Made by a program: the position numbers and the translations under genes. Under the pieces are notes generated by a model. The model ran no database searches. It was not told the DNA's origin and was given only the letters and a program-made list of their open reading frames with translations. Positions 1-5,927 of a stretch of 6,227 nt of DNA are shown piece after piece; position 1 is the first letter of the stretch, and each line of letters opens with the position of its first letter. Source of the stretch: Prevotella sp. (GTDB lineage: Bacteria; Bacteroidota; Bacteroidia; Bacteroidales; Dysgonomonadaceae). Where the stretch lies: assembly GCA_031260865.1 (NCBI GenBank), contig JAISKQ010000109.1:1-6227 (forward strand), read 5' to 3'.

Positions 1-518
1 TGCTTCAAAATTTCCCAAATAACAATACCCGAGGCAACGGAGACATTCAACGAATGCTTTGTGCCGTATTGAGGAATTTCGATGCAAAAATCACATAAGT
101 CGACAATTTCCTGCCGTACACCCTTTACTTCGTTCCCCAGTATGATGGCGTATTTATTACCGGCGGTCAAATTTAAGTCATCAAGCATTATACTGTTTTC
201 GACCTGTTCCACCGCGCATATTATATAGTGTTCTTCTTTGAGTCGGGCGACCGCGTCCTTTGTATCTTCAAAATAGCTCCATTCCATTGAATATTCAGCG
301 CCTAAAGCCGTTTTGTGTATCTCCGCGTTGGGCGGAGTCGCCGTTATGCCGCATAAATATATCGCTTTCACCAAAAAGGCATCGGAGGTTCGGAACACGG
401 AGCCGATATTATTCAGGCTTCTCACATTATCCAACACGACGACGAGGGGTATTTTGGGTTCTTCCTTAAATTCTTCGAGCGACAGTCTGTTCAGTTCGGT
501 TATTTTTTTTACTTTCAT
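1..518 (-). CDS. TrmH/SpoU-family RNA 2'-O-methyltransferase (C-terminus cut by window edge)
   Basis: Predicted S-adenosylmethionine-dependent methyltransferase of the SPOUT class, expected to methylate a ribose 2'-OH in tRNA or rRNA in the cytoplasm. I translated the minus strand from the ATG at 518-516; 172 codons are open to the left edge. All three SpoU motifs are visible: motif 1 NNIGSVFRTSDAF (residues 36-48, conserved N37 and R43), motif 2 ILGNEVKGV (126-134, with E130), and motif 3 IEIPQYGTKHSLNVSVASG (146-164, with S156-N158), which forms the knotted cofactor site. No L30e-like N-terminal substrate domain as in RlmB is present, so this is the short single-domain form of about 175-180 residues, and probably only a few residues are missing. 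The start overlaps the folB stop as ATGA, which suggests translational coupling. The fold and reaction class are secure; the exact RNA target (Gm18 of tRNA or another site) cannot be told from sequence. Confidence 0.93.
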   Translation of the reverse strand, partial: MKVKKITELNRLSLEEFKEEPKIPLVVVLDNVRSLNNIGSVFRTSDAFLVKAIYLCGITATPPNAEIHKTALGAEYSMEWSYFEDTKDAVARLKEEHYIICAVEQVENSIMLDDLNLTAGNKYAIILGNEVKGVRQEIVDLCDFCIEIPQYGTKHSLNVSVASGIVIWEILK

Positions 519-880
519 CGGTTCCATTCATCTTTCAGTACAACAGCCGCGCAATCCAATTTAGCGCCCATCGGCGGATTACGTTTCGCCACTTTAATCT
601 CTATACTCTCTATCATTTTGTATTTTTCCTTGAGCCGGCGGATTATCCTGTACGCCACATTTTCCAATAGTTTCGAAGGTATTTCCATTTCTTTCTTCAT
701 ATCGGCGTATATATCGGCATAACTAATTGTATCGTCCAACTGATCGGAATACGCGGCTTTACTCAAATCGACGCCAATTCTCAAATTCACAATATATTCA
801 TTTCCGACTTTGGTTTCTTGGGGCAATACTCCATGATAGGCAAAAAAAACCACATTTTCGAGTAAAATATAACTTTTCAT
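515..880 (-). CDS. folB: Dihydroneopterin aldolase
   Basis: Cytoplasmic folate-biosynthesis enzyme converting 7,8-dihydroneopterin to 6-hydroxymethyl-7,8-dihydropterin and glycolaldehyde. The 121-residue length is typical of the family. Residues matching the well-studied enzymes are in place: FFAYHGVLPQE (12-22) with the substrate-anchoring Glu22, TISYADIY (51-58) with Tyr54, LLENVAYRI (71-79) with the pterin-binding Glu73, and VAKRNPPMGA (97-106) with the catalytic Lys99. The start at 880 places MKSYILLENV at the N-terminus, which is the usual family beginning. The bases before it are A/T-rich with no Shine-Dalgarno sequence, as expected in Bacteroidota. The last bases overlap the ATG of the downstream methyltransferase, so the two are very likely one transcript. 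No other folate gene is visible in the window. Confidence 0.96.
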   Translation of the reverse strand: MKSYILLENVVFFAYHGVLPQETKVGNEYIVNLRIGVDLSKAAYSDQLDDTISYADIYADMKKEMEIPSKLLENVAYRIIRRLKEKYKMIESIEIKVAKRNPPMGAKLDCAAVVLKDEWNR

Positions 881-977
881 AAAGAGATAAAATAAAACAA
901 CGCAAAGCTACATTTTTTATTTATATTTGTAAGATAAAGGGTTAACAAAAATATTAAATATCGCAAAACTCGAAATT
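881..977. promoter_or_regulatory. Divergent promoter region between folB and the bactofilin gene
   Basis: This 97-bp A/T-rich gap separates two divergent genes and must hold both start signals. Two exact matches to the Bacteroidota -7 box TAnnTTTG lie nearly back to back: TATATTTG on the plus strand (922-929), about 49 bases before the bactofilin ATG, and TAGCTTTG on the minus strand (plus positions 910-903), about 22 bases before the folB ATG. I could not find a good TTTG-like -33 box at the usual spacing for either, so the assignment rests on the -7 boxes and gene orientation. No operator palindrome or riboswitch was recognised. Confidence 0.4.
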
Positions 978-1364
978 ATGATCATGGGAAAATCAAAAGA
1001 AACAGAAACTTATCCATCCGGGACGCTCAATATATTAGCATCCGGGACGAAATTGAAAGGAGATATTACCGCGCAGGAAGATTTCCGCGTTGATGGTACA
1101 ATAGACGGAAATATTCAATGCCACGGAAAAATCATTGTCGGTCAAAGCGGACATGTCAGCGGCAATATAGATTGCTCTCAGATTGATCTATTCGGAAAAG
1201 TAACGGGAAATATCACCTCATCCGAAACCGTTATATTAAAATCCACTTCCTTACTAATAGGCGATATAAAGACCCACATAATAGAAATTGAACCGGGCGC
1301 CCGCTTTGAAGGGACTTGTTCAATGAATGATAATAATTCCCTTAACGAGTCGTTAGAAGTGTAA
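978..1364 (+). CDS. Bactofilin family protein
   Basis: Small cytoskeletal protein expected to polymerise without nucleotide into filaments, often on the inner face of the cytoplasmic membrane, where bactofilins scaffold cell-wall or shape functions. The 128-residue chain has the family layout: a short polar N-terminal tail (1-13), a central right-handed beta-helix (about 14-114) and a polar disordered C-terminal tail (115-128). The core has glycine-rich turns repeating roughly every 16-18 residues (for example LKGDI, IDGNI, VSGNI, VTGNI, LIGDI) and the signature FRVDGTIDGNI at 36-46. No transmembrane helix is seen. Two in-frame starts are possible, ATG at 978 or ATG at 984; the second (MGKSKE) is equally credible. 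It is followed after 25 bases by the aminopeptidase P gene. Many bactofilins sit next to M23 peptidases; none is visible here, so the specific role is open. Confidence 0.92.
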   Translation: MIMGKSKETETYPSGTLNILASGTKLKGDITAQEDFRVDGTIDGNIQCHGKIIVGQSGHVSGNIDCSQIDLFGKVTGNITSSETVILKSTSLLIGDIKTHIIEIEPGARFEGTCSMNDNNSLNESLEV

Positions 1365-1389
1365 AAGACATATCACAAATTACATAATT

Positions 1390-3162
1390 ATGAATATAAA
1401 TGAAAGATTAACCGCCTTGCGCGGATTTATGGAAAAAAAAGGTTTACATGCTTTTATTATTCCTACCACCGATTCTCATTTGAGCGAATATCCCGCTTCC
1501 CACTGGGCTTCACGTGAGTGGATCAGCGGATTTACCGGTTCGGCGGGAACCGTGGTTGTCACTCGCGAAAAAGCCGGTCTATGGACAGACTCCCGCTATT
1601 TCTTGCAGGCGGCGAATGAACTGAAAGGTTCTAAAATAGAGCTTTTCAAAGAAGGGCTTCCCCTGACTCCAAGTATCGAAGAATGGCTTACCACCGAATT
1701 AGGCGAAGGCGAATATGTCGGCATAGACGGAAACGTGTACGCGTCCAAAGACGCGTTTAACCTGACGCACACGCTGAACAGGAAAGGATTACACCTTAAC
1801 GGCGATTACGACCCGTTCAACGAAATTTGGCACGACCGCCCCGAAATACCGGCAAATCCCATATTTGTGCTTCCCGAAAAATATACAGGCGAAGCAGCGC
1901 GCGAGAAGATAAGCCGCGTGTGCGACGCTATAGAAAGAAACGGCGCGGAATCATTGCTTGTCGCTTCCCTTGATACTATCGCGTGGATATTCAACATCAG
2001 AGGCAATGACGTGAAGTGTAATCCTGTGGCTGTGAGTTATGCTTATATTTCGCGCGAAGAAACAGTATTGTTCATCAATCACAAAAAACTCACGGCGGAA
2101 ATATCGGACTATCTGAAAGCCGAAGGTGTGATAATCGCTGAATACGACAAAGTTTTCGATTATACGTCCAAGTTGAAATCATCCATTTGCCTCGATGCCA
2201 ACAAGATAACATTCAGGCTATATAACACTATTCCAAGCGATTGCCGGATCATCGACATGCCATCGCCCGCCGACCTGATGAAAAGTATTAAAAACGAAGC
2301 CGAATCGCAAGGTTTCCGCAACGCGATGGAACGCGACGGCGTCGCGTTGGTACGCTTCCTGATGTGGCTGGAAAAAGCCGTGCCTACAGGAGAGGTAACG
2401 GAAATAATGATACCCGGCAAACTGATAGAATACCGAAGCCAACAGCAAAACTTTGTAGGTGAAAGTTTCGACACTATTTCGGGATATGGCCCTAACGGAG
2501 CCATTGTACACTATCACGTGACAAAAGATAGTTCCCTGCCTGTGAAACCCGAAGGATTCCTGCTTGTCGACTCCGGCGCTCAATATTTTGACGGAACAAC
2601 CGATATTACCCGTACCATCGCCGTAGGTCCGCTTACCGAGCAGATGAAAAAGGATTACACCATGGTATTGAAAGGGCATATCGATTTGGCGACAGCTATC
2701 TATCCGCAAGGGACAAGAGGCAGCCAGCTTGATATCTTGGCGCGAAAAGCGTTATGGGACGAAGGATTGAACTATCTGCACGGCACAGGACACGGCATCG
2801 GTCACTTCCTGAATGTACACGAAGGACCGCAGAACATCCGCATGAATGAAAATCCCACAACATTGCAGATAGGCATGGTGACCTCCAACGAGCCGGGTCT
2901 TTACAGGACAGGCGAATACGGCATCCGCATCGAAAACCTGATACGCGCGAGACATGAGACCACTACCGAGTTTGGCGATTTTTATTCATTCGAAACGCTG
3001 ACCCTTTGCCCTATAGATACAACTCCTATAGTGAAAGGATTGCTGACGGAGAAAGAAATCGCATGGTTTAATGAATACCACAAATTTGTATATGACCGCC
3101 TTTCTCCACTATTAACCGCTGACGAAAAACAATGGCTAAAAGAAAAAACAAATGAGATTTAA
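1390..3162 (+). CDS. Xaa-Pro aminopeptidase (M24B, aminopeptidase P, long form)
   Basis: Cytoplasmic metallopeptidase that removes an N-terminal residue preceding proline, probably with two divalent metal ions. At 590 residues it is the long, three-domain form like eukaryotic XPNPEP1 rather than the roughly 440-residue E. coli PepP. Two creatinase-like N-terminal domains (about 1-135 and 138-300; FTGSAG at 48-53, WTDSRY at 65-70) precede the pita-bread catalytic domain (about 305-525) and a C-terminal domain (about 530-590). All five metal ligands are present: D394 and D405 (DSGAQYFDGTTDITRT), H468 (HGTGHGIGH), E501 (SNEPGLY) and E515 (RIENL). The catalytic histidines H374 (IVHYH) and H477 (NVHEGP) are also present, so it should be active. 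No signal peptide is seen. The ATG lies 25 bases after the bactofilin stop, and the 3' end overlaps the next gene by 11 bases, pointing to an operon. Confidence 0.97.
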   Translation: MNINERLTALRGFMEKKGLHAFIIPTTDSHLSEYPASHWASREWISGFTGSAGTVVVTREKAGLWTDSRYFLQAANELKGSKIELFKEGLPLTPSIEEWLTTELGEGEYVGIDGNVYASKDAFNLTHTLNRKGLHLNGDYDPFNEIWHDRPEIPANPIFVLPEKYTGEAAREKISRVCDAIERNGAESLLVASLDTIAWIFNIRGNDVKCNPVAVSYAYISREETVLFINHKKLTAEISDYLKAEGVIIAEYDKVFDYTSKLKSSICLDANKITFRLYNTIPSDCRIIDMPSPADLMKSIKNEAESQGFRNAMERDGVALVRFLMWLEKAVPTGEVTEIMIPGKLIEYRSQQQNFVGESFDTISGYGPNGAIVHYHVTKDSSLPVKPEGFLLVDSGAQYFDGTTDITRTIAVGPLTEQMKKDYTMVLKGHIDLATAIYPQGTRGSQLDILARKALWDEGLNYLHGTGHGIGHFLNVHEGPQNIRMNENPTTLQIGMVTSNEPGLYRTGEYGIRIENLIRARHETTTEFGDFYSFETLTLCPIDTTPIVKGLLTEKEIAWFNEYHKFVYDRLSPLLTADEKQWLKEKTNEI

Positions 3163-4576
3163 AACAACTATTACTATATTATTGAGCCTTCTCTCCTTAT
3201 CCGGGGTGAAGGCTCAAAATATTCCGGGAACAATAAACGAGTTCAATCTGGAAGTAACTATCGCAGGACAAAAAGGAAAGAAGATGTATCTCGGTCAGTA
3301 TTTCAGGGAAGCCACATACGCCCGCGACTCTGTCATCGTTTCTAATAGCGGAAAAGCGATATTCACAGCGAAGGAAAAATATCCCGAAGCACAATATTTC
3401 ATCTATATCGAACCCGACATCCGAGCGGATTTATTAATCGGAGATGATCAAAAGGATATTCAGATAACCCTAAATAGCGCTAATCCTCAGAAAAGCACAG
3501 TATCGGGAAGCAGCGACACAAAGTTGTTGTGGAATTATCTGAATTGGGCAGCCGATAACGACAAAAAGAAGGCGTCTTTGGAAAAACAGTTGTACGACCC
3601 AAAAACAACCGACAAAAAAAAGGCTGATCTGGAAAAAGAAATAACAGCAGAAGAAGAAACCTCCCTGAAGTATGTCGAAAACCTGATCACGGATAATAAA
3701 GACAACTGGTTCGGAACGTTCCTGAAGGGGATGACTCCTGTCGCCTTACCCCACCCGAGCCCTGAAAATGAACAGGATTTCGCGGAAAACATCCAATACG
3801 GAAGGGTACATTACTTTGATAATATAGACTTGACCGACCAGCGTTTGTGGAGTACGAATTACCTGACAAGCATTATCGACAGTTACATGCAGCAATGGGT
3901 TGACCAAACGCCAGACTCGTTGGCGATGGAAGCAAGTAAACTCGTCGCCAAAACAAATAGTAATGAATTTTGTTATAAAGAAATGCTTACTTATCTTATA
4001 AACAGCGCCATAAGCAGCGACAGGATGGGTGATGAAAACATTTGGGCGCGTTTGTTCGAAGAATATATTTTCAACGCAAAACATAGACCGGATTGGATAG
4101 ACAGCGCGCAAATGATCGATTTGCAAAAGATGTATGAAAAGGTCAAGGATAACCGTATCGGCATGAAAGCCCACAACCTGATTTTAACGACATTGATCGG
4201 AGATACAATAAAAACAAACGATATAGAAGCAGACTACCTTATATTATATTTTTATAGTCACGACTGCAATCATTGCATAATGGAAACGCCTGTCCTGCAT
4301 GACAAGCTATATAAAAAATACAAGGACAAAGGCGTACAGGTGGTTGCTATCGATCTGAAAGGCGAAGACAAAGAAGAATGGGAAAAATTCGTGGAAACTA
4401 ATAAAATAGCTAATTGGATAAACGTTGCCGATCCAATGTACAAATCCCAATATTGGATATATTATGATATATCTAAAATCCCATCGGTATTTGTATTGGA
4501 CAAAAATAAAAAAATAGTGGCGAAAAAATTAGAGTCAAAGGGATTAGGAGAGTTTTTTGATTATTATATTAAATAA
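3152..4576 (+). CDS. Secreted DUF4369/DUF5106-type protein with C-terminal thioredoxin fold
   Basis: Predicted periplasmic thiol-disulfide protein of the TlpA/ResA-like group common in Bacteroidota. Residues 1-21 form a signal peptide: positive start MRFK, hydrophobic ITILLSLLSL, and VKA before Q22, with no lipobox cysteine. Residues about 27-115 resemble the beta-rich DUF4369 domain. About 115-330 is a charged, mostly helical middle like DUF5106. About 335-474 is a thioredoxin fold with redox motif CNHC (C372, C375) and the cis-proline loop KIPSVFV (P444). The middle holds a near-duplicated segment, DKKKASLEK at 137 and DKKKADLEK at 154. The ATG lies inside the end of the aminopeptidase P gene, an 11-base overlap, so co-expression is likely. 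Length of 474 residues is normal for such multidomain proteins. Fold and location are well supported; the domain names are from memory and the redox partner is unknown. Confidence 0.88.
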   Translation: MRFKTTITILLSLLSLSGVKAQNIPGTINEFNLEVTIAGQKGKKMYLGQYFREATYARDSVIVSNSGKAIFTAKEKYPEAQYFIYIEPDIRADLLIGDDQKDIQITLNSANPQKSTVSGSSDTKLLWNYLNWAADNDKKKASLEKQLYDPKTTDKKKADLEKEITAEEETSLKYVENLITDNKDNWFGTFLKGMTPVALPHPSPENEQDFAENIQYGRVHYFDNIDLTDQRLWSTNYLTSIIDSYMQQWVDQTPDSLAMEASKLVAKTNSNEFCYKEMLTYLINSAISSDRMGDENIWARLFEEYIFNAKHRPDWIDSAQMIDLQKMYEKVKDNRIGMKAHNLILTTLIGDTIKTNDIEADYLILYFYSHDCNHCIMETPVLHDKLYKKYKDKGVQVVAIDLKGEDKEEWEKFVETNKIANWINVADPMYKSQYWIYYDISKIPSVFVLDKNKKIVAKKLESKGLGEFFDYYIK

Positions 4577-4679
4577 GAAATATGACAATGAGATAATATG
4601 CCGATTGACGCAAAGCGAGAAAACATTTAATCGGCATATTCAGTAATTAGCTCATTAACATGTAACTAAAAAACAAATA
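4577..4679 (+). terminator. Intergenic hairpin after the thioredoxin-fold gene, possible terminator or 3' element
   Basis: The 103-bp gap holds a perfect 12-bp inverted repeat, AATATGCCGATT (4595-4606) and AATCGGCATATT (4629-4640), around a 22-nt loop. An outer pair AATGAG (4587-4592) and CTCATT (4651-4656) could extend the structure. The loop itself contains CGCAAAGCG, which can pair three bases with itself. No T-run follows the stem, so it is not a classical intrinsic terminator; it may stabilise the transcript end or be a dispersed repeat. The gap also carries the words ACGCAAAGCGA (4608-4618) and AATTAGCTC (4645-4653), shared with the gap at 5846-5926. A promoter for the next gene should lie here, but I see no good TAnnTTTG box. 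Confidence 0.45.
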
Positions 4680-5198
4680 ATGGCATTAATTAAAGAAGTC
4701 AGAGGGTTTACCCCCGAGATTGGAGAAAACACGTACATGGCCGAAAACGCGACAATCATCGGCGATGTAATTATAGGAAAAGATTGCAGTATATGGTTTA
4801 ATACCGTGCTTCGCGGCGACGTAAATTCCATACGCATCGGAAATAGAGTAAACATACAGGACGGAAGCGTGCTTCACACCTTGTATCAGAAATCGGTAGT
4901 AGAAATCGGCGATGATGTTTCTATCGGCCACAATGTTGTAATACATGGCGCGAAGATAGAAAACGGAGCTTTGATAGGCATGGGGGCAATTGTGCTCGAC
5001 CACGCGGTAATCGGAGAAGGCGCGATTGTAGCCGCCGGATCTGTCATCCTCAGCGGCACACAGGTAGAACCGGGTAGTATTTACGCCGGCGTACCCGCCA
5101 AATTTGTAAAGAAAGTAGATCCGGAACAAGCAAAGGAAATAAATCAGAAGATAGCTAAAAACTATCTGATGTATTCCGGATGGTTCAAAGAAGAATAA
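4680..5198 (+). CDS. Gamma-carbonic-anhydrase-like hexapeptide protein (YrdA/PaaY group)
   Basis: Cytoplasmic left-handed beta-helix protein of the gamma carbonic anhydrase superfamily, expected to form a trimer with zinc or another metal at subunit interfaces. The 172 residues are a normal length. Repeated hexapeptide turns run from about residue 12 to 140 (for example ATIIGD, VIIGKD, SIRIGN, VVEIGD, ALIGMG, AVIGEG), followed by a C-terminal helix (about 147-165). The three metal-binding histidines are present as H66 (VLHT), H84 (IGHN) and H89 (IHGA), and the R45-D47 and Q60-D61 residues of the family are kept. The extended acidic loop carrying the proton-shuttle Glu of Cam appears absent, as in YrdA/PaaY/CaiE proteins, so carbonic anhydrase activity cannot be assumed; acyl-CoA thioesterase-like roles are known in the group. 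It lies 17 bases upstream of the nitroreductase gene, likely co-transcribed. Confidence 0.93.
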   Translation: MALIKEVRGFTPEIGENTYMAENATIIGDVIIGKDCSIWFNTVLRGDVNSIRIGNRVNIQDGSVLHTLYQKSVVEIGDDVSIGHNVVIHGAKIENGALIGMGAIVLDHAVIGEGAIVAAGSVILSGTQVEPGSIYAGVPAKFVKKVDPEQAKEINQKIAKNYLMYSGWFKEE

Positions 5199-5215
5199 CA
5201 CAAATAAAAAACAAG

Positions 5216-5845
5216 ATGGACTTAATAGAAGACTTGGGTTGGCGACACGCCTGTAAAGAAATGAACGGGAAAAAAGTTCCTCGGGAAAAAATAGACAGGA
5301 TACTGGAAGCTATCAACCTCGCACCCACATCGTTGGGTTTGCAGGCTTATAAAGTGTTGGTCATAGAAAACAAAGACCTGAAAGAACAAATTTATAAAGA
5401 AGCATGTCAGCAACAACCGATAACGGGATGTTCCCATCTTCTTGTGTTCGCGGCTTTCACTCAACTCACTGACAAATACCTGGATGAATATTTTTCGTTG
5501 ATTGAACGAAAACGAAATCCCGGAAAAGAATGGTGCGACAAGTACAGGAAAAGGATTGAATTTTTCAGAGACAAGAACGGCGACAATATGGAAAACTGGC
5601 TCGCCAGACAAACATATATCGCGTTGGGGATAGCATGTGTCATAGCGGCGAACGAGCGCGTGGATTCCGTGCCTATCGAAGGATTTGACAAGGAAATATT
5701 GAATAAGATATTGAACTTTCCCGAACAACATCTTTCAGCGACATTCATCTTACCGTTGGGATATAAAGACCTTGAACTGGACTGGATGAACAACCAGCCT
5801 AAAGTAAGAAAAGACTTGAAAGACCTTATAGAAGTCATTGAGTGA
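5216..5845 (+). CDS. NfsB-type NAD(P)H nitroreductase/oxidoreductase
   Basis: Predicted FMN-dependent, dimeric cytoplasmic oxidoreductase reducing nitroaromatics, quinones or a related natural substrate with NAD(P)H. With the start at 5216 it has 209 residues. An in-frame ATG at 5180 would add 12 residues (MVQRRITQIKNK) and overlap the upstream gene; I prefer 5216 because it gives a 17-base A-rich gap and places the FMN phosphate-binding residues at R10 and K14, the same numbers as in E. coli NfsB. Other family landmarks are LAPTSLGLQ (about 36-44), WLARQTYIALG (about 128-138, compare WMAKQVYLNVG in NfsB), VPIEGFD (152-158, with E155 and G156 at the flavin) and K196/R198 near the C-terminus. 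The NfsB Ser12 position is Ala here. The physiological substrate is not predictable. The stop codon directly abuts the repeat-filled convergent gap. Confidence 0.92.
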   Translation: MDLIEDLGWRHACKEMNGKKVPREKIDRILEAINLAPTSLGLQAYKVLVIENKDLKEQIYKEACQQQPITGCSHLLVFAAFTQLTDKYLDEYFSLIERKRNPGKEWCDKYRKRIEFFRDKNGDNMENWLARQTYIALGIACVIAANERVDSVPIEGFDKEILNKILNFPEQHLSATFILPLGYKDLELDWMNNQPKVRKDLKDLIEVIE

Positions 5846-5927
5846 ATGAAGAATGAAGAATTAACGACGGAGCTAATTGTTTGTCGCTTTGCGTTAATTC
5901 TTCATTATTAATTTTTAATTCTTCATT
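5844..5927. repeat. Iterated TTAATTCTTCATT / AATGAAGAATTAA repeat cluster filling the convergent gap
   Basis: The 13-mer TTAATTCTTCATT occurs twice on the plus strand (5894-5906 and 5915-5927, 21 bases apart) and once inverted (5852-5864). The inverted copy is preceded by a partial GAATGAA duplicate (5844-5850). The cluster fills essentially the whole gap; the right-hand copy ends on the first base of the beta-barrel gene's stop codon (5927-5929). This layout suggests a dispersed non-coding repeat unit (MITE- or REP-like) or a multi-copy terminator rather than random A/T-rich sequence. No open reading frame of note lies inside it. Confidence 0.6.
5852..5906. terminator. Perfect 15-bp inverted repeat between convergent genes, likely bidirectional terminator
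   Basis: AATGAAGAATTAACG (5852-5866) and its exact reverse complement CGTTAATTCTTCATT (5892-5906) enclose a 25-nt loop, 6 bases after the nitroreductase stop. Placed between two convergent genes, the stem is a plausible transcript end for both strands. The stem is A/T-rich and is followed on the plus strand by T-rich sequence (5911-5923), giving some intrinsic-terminator character in that direction. The loop holds GAGCTAATT (5870-5878) and most of TCGCTTTGCGT (5884-5894), both also found, reverse-complemented, in the gap at 4577-4679. Confidence 0.5.

Noticed and set aside
260..564. Two overlapping plus-strand open frames at the left end (69 and 83 codons)
   Set aside because: Both are antisense to the SpoU methyltransferase, whose three motifs read cleanly on the minus strand.
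2218..2709. 163-codon minus-strand open frame inside the aminopeptidase P gene
   Set aside because: It lies over the catalytic domain of a clearly conserved enzyme and its translation resembles no family I know; a codon-bias shadow.
3152..3217. Lipoprotein signal on the thioredoxin-fold protein
   Set aside because: The hydrophobic segment ends VKA-Q with no cysteine after it, so a standard signal-peptidase I site fits better.
3746..4174. 142-codon minus-strand open frame inside the thioredoxin-fold gene
   Set aside because: No motif, no start context, and fully covered by a well-supported secreted protein.
4686..5201. 171-codon minus-strand open frame antisense to nearly the whole gamma-carbonic-anhydrase-like gene
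   Set aside because: The translation has no recognisable motif and is rich in Tyr/Cys in the manner of a reverse-strand shadow, while the plus-strand protein is clearly conserved.
5180..5215. Upstream ATG at 5180 as start of the nitroreductase
   Set aside because: It would add a 12-residue basic leader not seen in NfsB-type proteins and overlap the upstream gene by 19 bases; the ATG at 5216 aligns the FMN-binding residues with NfsB numbering.
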